Below, piece after piece: positions 44,650 through 52,762 of a stretch of 64,000 bases of DNA (position 1 is its first letter; every line of letters starts with the position of its first letter). The notes under the pieces were generated by a model. The model was not told the DNA's origin. It made no database searches and worked only from the letters and a program-made list of their open reading frames with translations. The stretch lies in the NCBI RefSeq assembly GCF_003427025.1, contig NZ_QVAI01000018.1:1-64000 (forward strand). The letters are read 5' to 3'. The DNA is from Jiangella endophytica. GTDB lineage: Bacteria; Actinomycetota; Actinomycetes; Jiangellales; Jiangellaceae. Both the position numbers and the translations under genes were made by a program.

Positions 44650-46830
44650 ATGGTGGCATGGAATCGAGCGACGACGTTGGCCGCGGCATCGTTGCTGGTC
44701 GCAGCCGTGCACGTGGCCACGTCGGACTCGTCGCCGGAGCCCCGAACCAACGCCGCGGACCAGGCCGCAGCCGAGCCCGAGGCCCAGGCGGACCAGGCCG
44801 CAGCCGGAGCGACCGGCGCAGCCGTCGCGGGCGACGCGGCCCGGGGCACCGTCGTCACCGGGACCGCCCCCGCCGCGGCCGCCGGAGTCCCCGTCGACTA
44901 CGCCGCGTACCTGCCCGCCGGTTACGACGACAGCGGCGACGAGTACGCGACGGTCTACCTGCTGCACGGCCGCGGCGACACGATGGCCGCCTGGCAGCAG
45001 GTCACCGCCGACCTCGACCAGCTGATCGCCGACGGCGACGTGCCGCCCCTGATCGCCGTCATGCCGGACGCGCCGTGGAGCGACCGCGGCAACTGGTACG
45101 TCGACTCACGGCACACCGGCGGCACGGCCGTCGAGACCGCGCTGACCGGCGACCTCGTCGCGCACGTCGATGCCACCTTCCGGACGGTCGCCGACCGCGA
45201 CGCGCGCGCCGTCGGCGGGTACTCGATGGGCGGCTACGGCGCGCTGCGCTACGCCCTCGCCCACCAGGACGTCTTCGCCGCCGGCCTGGTGCTCAGCCCG
45301 GCCGTCTACGTGCCGCTGCCGCCGGCCGACTCGTCGGCGCGGGAGTTCGGCGGCTTCGGTCTCGGCGACGCCGGCTTCGACGACGACGTCTACACCGAGC
45401 TCAACTATCCGGCACTGCTGGACGGCCTCGACCGGGAGCTGCCGACGCACCTGTACATCGCGGTCGGCGACGACGAGTGGGCCAACCCGGCCCCCGAGGA
45501 CGCGCAGCACGACATCGACTTCGAGTCCGCCCGCCTCTACAACACCGTCAGACGGGTCGGCGGCGTCACGGCGGAGCTGCGGATCCTCGACGGCGGGCAC
45601 GACTGGGACGTCTGGCGCCCGGCCTTCCGCGACGGCCTCACCGACCTCGCCGGCCACCTGCGCACCACCGACCCGCTCCCCCTCCCCGGCGACATCACCG
45701 GCACCGACGGCGACGACCGCGCCGGCGGCGTCGCGGTCACGCCGGACGGCGCCACCGTCACCGCCGTCAACGAGGGCGGCGCCGACCCCGTCATCGGCTC
45801 CGACGACGGCTGGACGCTGCGCCTCGGCACCCCCGCCGCCGACCGGGTCCACGGCCTGCACACCGGCCCCGGCGGCGACCTCTACACGGCCGGCCACACG
45901 CGCGGCGACCTCGACGGACAGCATCCCGGCAACGCCCGCGACGACGCGTTCGGCGCCCGCGTCACGACGGGCGGCGACCTGGCCTGGGTGACGCAGTTCG
46001 GCGACCCGGCGGCGGCCGACCGTGCGTACGCCAGCGTCCCCGCGCCCGACGGCGGCCTCTACGTCGCCGGCTACACCAGCGGCAGCGTCGGCGGCACCGC
46101 CAATGCCGGCGACAAGGACGCGCTGCTCGCCCGGCTCGGCGCGGACGGCGAACTGCTGTGGACCCGCCAGCTCGGCGGCGCCGGCGAGGACAAGGCGCTG
46201 GCGGTCACGATCGGCGCCGACCGCCGGGTCTACGTCGCCGGCGTCACGTCGCAGGCGATGCCGGGCGGGACGGCGCACGGCGGGCTCGACGCGTGGGTCG
46301 CGCGCTTCACCGCCGACGGCAAGCAGGACTGGCTCAGCCAGTTCGGGACCACCGAGTCCGACCAGTTCACCGCGCTCGCGCCGCTGCCGACGCAGGGGGT
46401 CGTCGCGGTCGGCCACACCGGCGGCGTGCTGGGCGCGGCGAGTGCGGGCGGCAACGACCAGCTGGCCGTCGCGGTGACGTCGGCGGGGCGGGCCCGCTGG
46501 ATCACCCAGGACGGCACCGGCGGCGACGACCGCGCGGCCGCCGTCCAGGTCGCCGCGGACGGCACGATCACCGTCGCCGGGCACACCGACGGGCGGGTCG
46601 GCGTCAGCGCGGGCGGCGTCGACGTCGTGGTCAGCACGCTCGGCAGCCGCGGCCAGGTGCGCGAGCGGACGCAGTTCGGCACGCCGGCACGCGACGGCGC
46701 CGACGAGTGGGACGAATCGAACCTCTACCTGAGCGCCGACGGCGCCCTGCTCACCGGCCTGACCTTCGGCGGCGGCCGCGGGCTCGGTGACGTGTTCACC
46801 GGCCCGCTCGCCGCGCCGTCGTCAGGCTAG
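44650..46830 (+). CDS. Secreted esterase fused to SBBP-like beta-propeller
   Basis: A 726-aa exported protein. A signal segment (TTLAAASLLVAAVHVA) is followed by a low-complexity Ala/Glu/Gln linker and an esterase-D/feruloyl-esterase-like alpha/beta hydrolase: YLLHGRGDTMAAWQQV, VMPDAPWSDRGNWYVDS, nucleophile S192 in GGYSMGGYGALRYA, acid near D274 in AVGDDEWANP, and H317 in DGGHDWDVWR. Residues ~340-726 are propeller blades of the SBBP type (GDLYTAGHTRGDL, LYVAGYTSGSVGG, VYVAGVTSQAMPG, DGTITVAGHTDGRVG). It might release acyl or aryl groups from polymers outside the cell. A LacI operator right upstream puts it under the same control as the ARH operon. Confidence 0.85.
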   Translation: MVAWNRATTLAAASLLVAAVHVATSDSSPEPRTNAADQAAAEPEAQADQAAAGATGAAVAGDAARGTVVTGTAPAAAAGVPVDYAAYLPAGYDDSGDEYATVYLLHGRGDTMAAWQQVTADLDQLIADGDVPPLIAVMPDAPWSDRGNWYVDSRHTGGTAVETALTGDLVAHVDATFRTVADRDARAVGGYSMGGYGALRYALAHQDVFAAGLVLSPAVYVPLPPADSSAREFGGFGLGDAGFDDDVYTELNYPALLDGLDRELPTHLYIAVGDDEWANPAPEDAQHDIDFESARLYNTVRRVGGVTAELRILDGGHDWDVWRPAFRDGLTDLAGHLRTTDPLPLPGDITGTDGDDRAGGVAVTPDGATVTAVNEGGADPVIGSDDGWTLRLGTPAADRVHGLHTGPGGDLYTAGHTRGDLDGQHPGNARDDAFGARVTTGGDLAWVTQFGDPAAADRAYASVPAPDGGLYVAGYTSGSVGGTANAGDKDALLARLGADGELLWTRQLGGAGEDKALAVTIGADRRVYVAGVTSQAMPGGTAHGGLDAWVARFTADGKQDWLSQFGTTESDQFTALAPLPTQGVVAVGHTGGVLGAASAGGNDQLAVAVTSAGRARWITQDGTGGDDRAAAVQVAADGTITVAGHTDGRVGVSAGGVDVVVSTLGSRGQVRERTQFGTPARDGADEWDESNLYLSADGALLTGLTFGGGRGLGDVFTGPLAAPSSG

Positions 46831-47762
46831 AACAGTGCGCTGGCCAGCGCCGACCGCGCCTTGACGACGCGCGGGTCGGCGCCGCCGACGATGTCGAACA
46901 GCTCGACGACGCGGACGCGCAGCCGCTCGCGGTCGTCGCCGAAGACCCGGCGGATGGTGCCGATGAGGCGGTCGAACGCCTGGTCGACCAGGCCGGAGGC
47001 CACCTCGATGTCGGCGGCCAGCAACTGGGTGTCGACGTCGGCGGGGTTCGCCTCGGCGGCGGCCAGGGTGGCCCCGGCGTCGACGCCCGCCGTGCGGCGC
47101 AGCAGCTCGACCTGGGCCAGCCCGGCCTTCGCCTCGGCGTCGGCCGGCGCCTCGGCCAGCACCTGCCGGTAGGCCTCGGCGGCCCGGTCGAAGTCGCCGG
47201 CGTTGATGGCGTCGTAGGCGGCCTCGAACCGGGGGTCGATCGGCTCCTCGGCGACCTCGTCGTCGTCGGCCACCGGCTCACCGCCGGCGCCCGGAATGGG
47301 GTCGGACCGGCCGGCCACGCCGTTGGCGACCGCCATCTGCAGCAGCTGGTCGATGACCTGCTGGGCCTGCGCCTCGGGGATGGCGCCCTGGAACAGCGGG
47401 ACGAGCTGCCCGCGCAGCACGGCGACGACGGTGGGGATGCTCTGCACCTGCGCGGCCTGCGCGATGGCCTGGTTGGCGTCAACGTCGATCTTGGCGAGGA
47501 CGAACCGGCCCTCGTACTGCGCGGCCAGGCGCTCGAGGATGGGCGAGAGCGTCTTGCAAGGCTCACACCAGGTGGCCCAGAAGTCGATGACCACGGGCAC
47601 CGACATGGACCGGGTGAGCACCTCGGCCTGGAACGTCGCCTCGGTGACGTCGATGACGAAGCCACCGCCGGCGACGCCCGGCGTGGACTGCTGCGGCTGC
47701 CCGCCGCCGTTCAGCGCGGACAGGTCGATGGCGCCGGGGCGGCTGAAACTCTGCGAGCTCAT
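46827..47762 (-). CDS. ybbN: Thioredoxin-TPR co-chaperone YbbN
   Basis: A 311-aa cytosolic protein: thioredoxin domain ~35-145 with a CxxC (C66/C69 in FWATWCEPCKTL), then an acidic linker, then TPR-like helices (AAYDAINAGDFDRAAEAYRQ). This is the YbbN/CnoX arrangement, which helps protect client proteins during oxidative stress. The active-site motif CEPC is redox-competent, unlike E. coli YbbN, which lacks a Cys. Its stop overlaps the convergent esterase stop by 4 bases. ATG at 47762. A 59-aa membrane protein gene lies upstream in the same orientation. Confidence 0.9.
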   Translation of the reverse strand: MSSQSFSRPGAIDLSALNGGGQPQQSTPGVAGGGFVIDVTEATFQAEVLTRSMSVPVVIDFWATWCEPCKTLSPILERLAAQYEGRFVLAKIDVDANQAIAQAAQVQSIPTVVAVLRGQLVPLFQGAIPEAQAQQVIDQLLQMAVANGVAGRSDPIPGAGGEPVADDDEVAEEPIDPRFEAAYDAINAGDFDRAAEAYRQVLAEAPADAEAKAGLAQVELLRRTAGVDAGATLAAAEANPADVDTQLLAADIEVASGLVDQAFDRLIGTIRRVFGDDRERLRVRVVELFDIVGGADPRVVKARSALASALF

Positions 47763-47807
47763 GGCCCTATCCTCCCCCGATCATCCGCCCGGTTGCCACA
47801 GGGGTCC

Positions 47808-47987
47808 TCAGTCCCAGTAGGCGCTGTTCCAGTGACGGGCGTCGACGGCGTGCACGCGGGGCAGCGGGACGAGCGGCGCGGACGAGACCGGCCGGGCGGG
47901 TTCGTCGCGGCGGGCGCGTCGGCGCAAGAGGTACGCGTGCGCGATCAGGACGGCGACCATGGCGATCAGCAGGATCGGCACCAACAT
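47808..47987 (-). CDS. Small single-span membrane protein (59 aa)
   Basis: Starts MLVPILLIAMVAVLIAHAYL, one membrane span, then a basic stretch LRRRARRDE and a cytosolic tail that ends HWNSAYWD. AGGGAGG precedes the ATG at 47987 by 5 bases, which is why I trust it in spite of its size. It sits between the mutase gene and ybbN, all on the minus strand, and may share their transcript. No family recognised; the charged residues after the span predict the C-terminus stays inside. Confidence 0.65.
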   Translation of the reverse strand: MLVPILLIAMVAVLIAHAYLLRRRARRDEPARPVSSAPLVPLPRVHAVDARHWNSAYWD

Positions 47988-48065
47988 GCGGCCTCCCTGG
48001 TCGGAGCGCTGTTGCCCGCATGGTGACAGATCCCGCTCGACACGTCCACCGACCGCCCACCCGCG

Positions 48066-49775
48066 TCAGAACCGGGCCGGCTCGGAGTAGACCCCCCACT
48101 CCGCGCGCAGGGCGTCGCAGATCTCCCCGAGCGTGGCCTCGACCCGCACCGCGTCGAGCATGGCCGGGACGATGTTCTCGTCGGTGCGCGCGACGTCGAT
48201 CATCGTGGCCAGCGCGGCCCGGACGGCGGCGTCGTCGCGACCGGCGCGCCGCTTCGCCAGCACCTCGCGCTGGGCGTCCTCGACCTCGTGCGACACCCGC
48301 AGGATGTCGAGCTCACCGGTGACGGTGTCGGTGTGGGCGTTGAGGCCGACGACGCGCTTCTCGCCCTTCTCGACGCGCTGCTGGTGCTGGAACGCCGACT
48401 CGGCGATCTCGCCGGTGAACCAGCCGTCCTCGATGCCGCGCAGAATGCCCGCCGTCATCGGGCCGTAGGCGTCGTGCCAGCGGCGGTCGCGCTCGCCCAT
48501 GGTGCGGATGCGCTCGAAGATCGCCTCGGCCTCGGCCTCGAGCCGGTCGGTGAGCGCCTCGACGTACCAGGACCCGCCGAGCGGATCGGCGACGTTGGCG
48601 ACGCCGGTCTCCTCCATGAGCACCTGCTGGGTGCGCAGCGCGATCTCGGCCGCGGACTCCGTCGGCAACGCCAGCACCTCGTCGAGCGCGTTGGTGTGCA
48701 GCGAGTTCGTGCCACCGAGCACCGCGGCGAGCGCCTCGACCGCGGTGCGGACGACGTTGTTGTACGGCTGCTGCCCCGTCAGCGACACCCCGGCGGTCTG
48801 GGTGTGGAAGCGCAGCCACTGCGCCTTCTCGGTCGTCGCGCCGTAGGTGTCGCGCATCCAGCGGGCCCAGATGCGGCGGGCGGCGCGGAACTTGGCGATC
48901 TCCTCGAAGAAGTCGACGTGCGCGTCGAAGAAGAACGACAGCCCGGGTGCGAACACGTCGACGTCGAGGCCGCGCGACAGCCCCAGCTCGACGTAGCCGA
49001 AGCCGTCGGCCAGGGTGAACGCGAGCTCCTGCGCGGCCGTCGAGCCGGCCTCGCGGATGTGGTAGCCCGACACCGACAGCGGCTTGTAGTCCGGGATCTC
49101 GGCCGCGCAGTAGGCCATCAGGTCGCCGATGAGGCGCAGGTGCGGCTCGGGCTCGAAGAGCCATTCCTTCTGCGCGATGTACTCCTTGAAGATGTCCGTC
49201 TGCAGCGTCCCGTTGAGGTCGCCGACGGCCACCCCCTGCCGCTCCGCCGCGACGACGTACATGCAGAAGATCGGCACGGCCGGCCCGCTGATCGTCATCG
49301 ACGTGGTGACGTCGCCCAGCGGGATGCCGGCGAACAGCTCGTCCATGTCGGCCGCGGAGTCGATGGCGACGCCGCAGTGCCCGACCTCGCCGAGACTGCG
49401 GGCGTCGTCGGAGTCGCGGCCCATCAGCGTCGGCATGTCGAACGCGACGGACAGCCCGCCGCCGCCGGAACGCAGGATCATCTTGTAGCGCTCGTTGGTC
49501 TGCTGCGCGTTGCCGAACCCGGCGAACTGGCGGATCGTCCACGCCCGGCCGCGGTACCCCGTCGGGTAGAGGCCGCGGGTGAACGGGTACTCGCCTGGCC
49601 AGCCGATGCGCTCGAACCGGGGATCGCCGGCCCCCTCGGGCGGCCCGTACACGGGGTCGACCTCGGTGCCGGACAGCGTGGTGAAGTCGGTGTCGCGGAC
49701 CTTGCCTGCCGCGACGGCGGCGTCGAGCCTGGCCTGCCACCGACGGCGGCCTTCGTCGATCTCACGGGCATCCAT
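48066..49775 (-). CDS. Acyl-CoA mutase large subunit (isobutyryl-CoA type)
   Basis: A 569-aa B12-dependent mutase catalytic subunit without the B12-binding domain, which must be a separate small subunit not seen here. Motifs: GWPGEYPFTRGLYPTGYRGR, GLSVAFDMPTLMGRDSDD, SVSGYHIREAGSTAAQEL, RIWARWMRDTYGA and the C-terminal barrel end. At the two substrate-specificity positions of methylmalonyl-CoA mutase (Tyr89, Arg207 in Propionibacterium numbering) this protein has F84 (TIRQFAGFG) and Q202 (KEYIAQKEW). That is the isobutyryl-CoA mutase (IcmA) pattern, so it likely interconverts isobutyryl-CoA and n-butyryl-CoA. A palindrome with GGACGTCC lies in its promoter. It is divergent from an Rrf2 regulator. 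Confidence 0.85.
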   Translation of the reverse strand: MDAREIDEGRRRWQARLDAAVAAGKVRDTDFTTLSGTEVDPVYGPPEGAGDPRFERIGWPGEYPFTRGLYPTGYRGRAWTIRQFAGFGNAQQTNERYKMILRSGGGGLSVAFDMPTLMGRDSDDARSLGEVGHCGVAIDSAADMDELFAGIPLGDVTTSMTISGPAVPIFCMYVVAAERQGVAVGDLNGTLQTDIFKEYIAQKEWLFEPEPHLRLIGDLMAYCAAEIPDYKPLSVSGYHIREAGSTAAQELAFTLADGFGYVELGLSRGLDVDVFAPGLSFFFDAHVDFFEEIAKFRAARRIWARWMRDTYGATTEKAQWLRFHTQTAGVSLTGQQPYNNVVRTAVEALAAVLGGTNSLHTNALDEVLALPTESAAEIALRTQQVLMEETGVANVADPLGGSWYVEALTDRLEAEAEAIFERIRTMGERDRRWHDAYGPMTAGILRGIEDGWFTGEIAESAFQHQQRVEKGEKRVVGLNAHTDTVTGELDILRVSHEVEDAQREVLAKRRAGRDDAAVRAALATMIDVARTDENIVPAMLDAVRVEATLGEICDALRAEWGVYSEPARF

Positions 49776-49789
49776 GATGGGGGCTCCAT

Positions 49790-49809
49790 TTAGTTGGACG
49801 TCCTAGTAA
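49790..49809. promoter_or_regulatory. Candidate operator, mutase/Rrf2 divergent region
   Basis: TTAGTTGGACGTCCTAGTAA, a 20-bp imperfect palindrome with perfect core GGACGTCC, 15 bases before the mutase ATG. A similar word stands before the MarR gene at 53271. The regulator that binds is not known: Rrf2 (adjacent) or MarR. Confidence 0.55.
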
Positions 49810-49834
49810 CTAGCCCCATCGTACTAGCAGTGGG

Positions 49835-50302
49835 ATGATCGGGCTCGTGCACATCACAGCGCGCGCCGACTACGCCGTCCGGGCGGTGGTCCAGCTCGCC
49901 TCCCTGCAGCCGGCATCGGCCACCCGGCAGCAGCTCGCCGAGGCACAGGACATCCCCGGCAAGTTCCTCGAGACCATCCTCGGCGACCTGCGCCGGGCCG
50001 GCCTCCTCGACGCCCAGCGCGGCGCGACGGGTGGCTACCGCCTCACCAGACCGGCCGACGAGATCACCCTCGCCGACATCGTCCGGGCCACCGAGGGTCC
50101 ACTGGCGGCCGTACGCGGCATGCCGCCCGAGGACACCATCTATCCGGGCCCGGCCCAGCCGCTCACCCGTGTCTGGGTGGCGGTCCGGGCCAGTCTGCGC
50201 GAGGTCCTGGAACAGACCACGGTGGCCGACGTCATCGCCGACCATCTCCCCGACCACGTCACCGAGCTCCAGAAGCGCCCCGACTCCTGGACCCGCCGCT
50301 GA
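49835..50302 (+). CDS. Rrf2 family transcriptional regulator
   Basis: A 155-aa winged-helix protein: ITARADYAVRAVVQLA, then AEAQDIPGKFLETILGDLRRAGLL, AQRGATGGYRLTRPADEI and LADIVRATEGPLAAVRG match Rrf2 well. It contains no cysteine, so it cannot hold an iron-sulfur cluster as IscR or NsrR do; it must sense something else or act as a simple repressor. It is divergent from the mutase gene, and the palindrome between is a candidate site. The GTG four codons downstream (49847, VHITARADYA) could be the real start and fits homologues better. Confidence 0.85.
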   Translation: MIGLVHITARADYAVRAVVQLASLQPASATRQQLAEAQDIPGKFLETILGDLRRAGLLDAQRGATGGYRLTRPADEITLADIVRATEGPLAAVRGMPPEDTIYPGPAQPLTRVWVAVRASLREVLEQTTVADVIADHLPDHVTELQKRPDSWTRR

Positions 50303-50404
50303 CGGTCACCCCACCCGCCCGAGCCGGCCCACCCCCATGATCAGAACGGATAATTTCCGATCCTGGCACAGTTGACGCTGGTCAGCAGTGGTTTGGTGGG
50401 TCCG

Positions 50405-50535
50405 TCAGAAAGTCCGTGCGCCCCTGGTGCGCCACGACTCCTGAACTCGGGTGTGCTCGCCCGGCCGCAGGTGGGCGTAGCGCTCGGTCGTTGGTCGAGT
50501 GCTCGTGACCGAGCAGCATCTGGACGTCATAGAGC
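50405..50535 (-). pseudogene. Tyrosine recombinase (integrase) C-terminal remnant
   Basis: Translated on the minus strand, one frame gives DVQMLLGHEHST and, after a one-base shift, TTERYAHLRPGEHTRVQES. Together they make the conserved end of a phage-type integrase, LGHxSxxTTERYAHL, with the catalytic Tyr. The frameshift lies inside the TTERY motif and the rest of the enzyme (R-H-R core) is absent, because unrelated sequence starts at about 50530. It is a dead scar of an integrated element. No tRNA or obvious attachment site is next to it. Confidence 0.65.
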
Positions 50536-50568
50536 AACGACCCAGAGTTCGCCGAGATCTACGAGGAG

Positions 50569-50724
50569 ATGCGGCGGTGGCCCGACAGCTCGCCTGAGAA
50601 GCACGAGATGACGGCGCACCTGTTGTTGATGGCGGTCCGGATGGAGTGGGAGGCGGCTGCCCGGTACCGCAGCCTCGCCGAACGCGAGGCCCAGAGCAGC
50701 GCACGGCACGACAGACGGCTCTGA
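50569..50724 (+). pseudogene. Short reading-frame fragment in mobile-element scar
   Basis: A 51-aa frame on the plus strand (MRRWPDSSPEKHEMTAHLLL..., helical, charged, ends RHDRRL) that is open further upstream without a start. Composition is less biased than neighbours. It may be a piece of a phage or element gene; no family recognised. The remainder of 50303-50895 shows no intact gene. Confidence 0.3.
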
Positions 50725-50895
50725 GGCGGCGGGAGAAGTGAGTGATCTTGGCGCACGCCGGGTGCCGGCAGGTCAATTCGTGCGCCAAACGTGCGCCAAG
50801 AACCACCATCCGCACCCTGTCGCAGGCCGACGCAGGCTGACGATTCGCGCAGGTCACGCCGGCACCCGACGCACTGACCAGCGCCAAGCTGTGCA

Positions 50896-50949
50896 CATGA
50901 TCATCAACGATCCAACCACCTATGGAGGGTTGGATCGTTGATGATCATG
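50896..50949. repeat. 22-bp perfect inverted repeat
   Basis: Arms 50896-50917 and 50928-50949 are perfect complements (core ATCATCAACGATCCAACC/GGTTGGATCGTTGATGAT) with a 10-base loop. Its AT content is higher than the surroundings. It sits at the edge of the integrase scar and 62 bases after the stop of no plus-strand gene, so a simple terminator is possible for neither flank except the membrane gene ending at 51012. Confidence 0.85.
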
Positions 50950-51011
50950 GAGGAGCGAGCAGAAGAGGCCGGCGGACGGTGGGCTGAGCGGCGTCGGTCA
51001 CCAACCGGACC

Positions 51012-52070
51012 CTAGCGACCGCGCCCGAACGACACCCGCTCCACGTCGGCAGCCGACCCCTCGACCGCCGCTGCCCCCGACTCCGGCTCCGACCCCGGCT
51101 CCGGCTCCGATCCCGACGCGACAGGCGCACGCCGCGACCCGACGGCCGCCAGCACCAGGCCGACGAGCACCCACCCGCACAGCACGAGCACCGGCCGACC
51201 GGCCGCCGCCGCATCGAAGAACGCCGTCGACCGCAGCAGCGTCCCGCCTGCCCCCGGCGGCAGGAACTGACCGAACGTCCCCCACCCGGACGGCAGCAGC
51301 TCCGGCGCGGACGTCACCCCCGACAGCGGATTCCCGATGATCAGGAACAGCAGCGCCGCCACGCCCACGGCGGCCCGCCCGATCACCGAGTGCAGCCCCA
51401 CGATCGTGACCGACACCGCGGCGATGGTGAGCGCGAACGCCCCGGCATTGGCCGCCCACGAGCCCTCCAGCACGCCGAGCCAGGTCTGCAGCACCAGCAC
51501 CGCCACGGACGCCCCTCCCACGGCGGCCAGCAGCGCCCCCAGCACCCGCCGCCACACCCCGGCCACGCCGAACGCCATGCCCACGCCGACCGCGAGCCCG
51601 CCCATGACCATCGGCAGCGCACCGGCGCTGAAGCCGCTCCCCCGCGGATCGCCGGACGGCAGCGGCGCGACGTCCTCGACGACCGGCGCGGCCGGCCCGG
51701 CGGCCGCGTCGCCGGGCGGGGCGGCCATCGACCGCGCCACCCCGTCCAGCAACTGCGCGACGGCCGGCCCGGCGGCCGACGCGGTCAGCACGGCCGGCGG
51801 ACCCGACGGCGACACGATCACGGCACCGTAGACGTCACGGTCGGCGATCGCCGACCGCGCCTCGTCCTCCGACGACACGCCGGAGACCGAGAAGGCGCCC
51901 GGCATCGCCTGGTCGAGCTGCTCCGACACCGCGGCGACGGCCTCGGGCGGTCCGGCGACGGCGATCGGCACGTCGCGCGGCGCGATCTCCGAGCTCGGCC
52001 ACACGAACGCGGTGACCAGCACTCCGATGACGACGGACAGGCCCAGCGCGATGCCGATGACCCTGCGCAT
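51012..52070 (-). CDS. Membrane protein, ABC-2/YhgE-like, TetR-linked
   Basis: A 352-aa membrane protein. It has one N-terminal span (IGIALGLSVVIGVLVTAFVW), an extracellular domain to about residue 155 (RDVPIAVAGPPEAVAAVSEQ, GAVIVSPSGPPAVL), then five spans (GGLAVGVGMAFGVAGVW, VGVAALLFLIIGNPLSG, LVLCGWVLVGLVLAAVG) and a charged, repetitive SEPEPGSEPES tail. The arrangement is like the membrane part of ABC-2/YhgE-Pip-type exporters, but there is no ATPase gene beside it. ATG at 52070 follows GGAGGAAG. It is divergent from a TetR gene, with two matching operators between. Confidence 0.7.
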   Translation of the reverse strand: MRRVIGIALGLSVVIGVLVTAFVWPSSEIAPRDVPIAVAGPPEAVAAVSEQLDQAMPGAFSVSGVSSEDEARSAIADRDVYGAVIVSPSGPPAVLTASAAGPAVAQLLDGVARSMAAPPGDAAAGPAAPVVEDVAPLPSGDPRGSGFSAGALPMVMGGLAVGVGMAFGVAGVWRRVLGALLAAVGGASVAVLVLQTWLGVLEGSWAANAGAFALTIAAVSVTIVGLHSVIGRAAVGVAALLFLIIGNPLSGVTSAPELLPSGWGTFGQFLPPGAGGTLLRSTAFFDAAAAGRPVLVLCGWVLVGLVLAAVGSRRAPVASGSEPEPGSEPESGAAAVEGSAADVERVSFGRGR

Positions 52071-52091
52071 GGCTTCCTCCACACGTAAAAC

Positions 52092-52103
52092 GAACGATCG
52101 TTC
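52092..52103. promoter_or_regulatory. TetR operator 1
   Basis: GAACGATCGTTC, a perfect palindrome 22 bases before the membrane gene start, within AAACGAACGATCGTTCT. An inverted copy (one mismatch) lies at 52144. Confidence 0.8.
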
Positions 52104-52143
52104 TCCAATCACCCACTCTCCACCCCTGCCGACGAGGTGTCAA

Positions 52144-52155
52144 GAACGACCGTTC
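52144..52155. promoter_or_regulatory. TetR operator 2
   Basis: GAACGACCGTTC, near palindrome 17 bases before the TetR ATG, within the reverse complement of AAACGAACGGTCGTTCT. Likely autoregulation. Confidence 0.8.
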
Positions 52156-52171
52156 GTTTTATGATGAATCC

Positions 52172-52762
52172 ATGCCCCGTGTCTCCGAAGCCCACCTCGC
52201 CGCCCGGCGGCAGCAGATCCTCGAAGCCGCCTGGCGCTGCTTCAGCCGCCAGGGCTTCCACGCCACGTCCATGCAGGACGTGTTCGCGGAGTCGGGGCTG
52301 TCGGCCGGCGCGGTCTACCGGTACTTCCCGAGCAAGGCCGACCTCGTCCGCACCACGGCCGAGGGCATCGCGGGCATCGCCGAGGACGTCTTCCAGGAGC
52401 TGCTGAGCGAGGACCCCGTCCCCCGGCCCGACGCCGCGCTACGCCGCGTCGTCGTCAACGTCACCAAACGCACCTCGTCCGACGGCATCGACCGCACCAA
52501 GATCGCGCTGCACGTGTGGTCCGAGGCCGTGCGCGACGACGAGATCCGCGACATCGTCACCAGCGTCGCCGACCGCCTGCTCGACAGCTGGGAGCGGCTG
52601 GCCGAACGCTGGCGCGACGCCGGCTACCTCCCCGACGACGCCGAGCCGCGCCAGATCGCGCGCACGATGTACGGCGTCCTGATCGGGTTCGTCGTGCAGC
52701 GGCACCTGCTGGGGTTCGACACCGACGACTACCTCGACGGCTTCAGCGCACTCAGTCGCTGA
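52172..52762 (+). CDS. TetR/AcrR family transcriptional regulator
   Basis: A 196-aa repressor: helix-turn-helix ILEAAWRCFSRQGFHATSMQ and SGLSAGAVYRYFPSKADLV, then a helical ligand domain ending FDTDDYLDGFSALSR. It probably represses itself and the divergent membrane gene, since two near-identical sites AAACGAACGRTCGTTCT lie between them. Ligand unknown; the target gene suggests export of a toxic or lipid-like compound. Its stop overlaps the convergent MarR gene by 11 bases. Confidence 0.92.
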   Translation: MPRVSEAHLAARRQQILEAAWRCFSRQGFHATSMQDVFAESGLSAGAVYRYFPSKADLVRTTAEGIAGIAEDVFQELLSEDPVPRPDAALRRVVVNVTKRTSSDGIDRTKIALHVWSEAVRDDEIRDIVTSVADRLLDSWERLAERWRDAGYLPDDAEPRQIARTMYGVLIGFVVQRHLLGFDTDDYLDGFSALSR

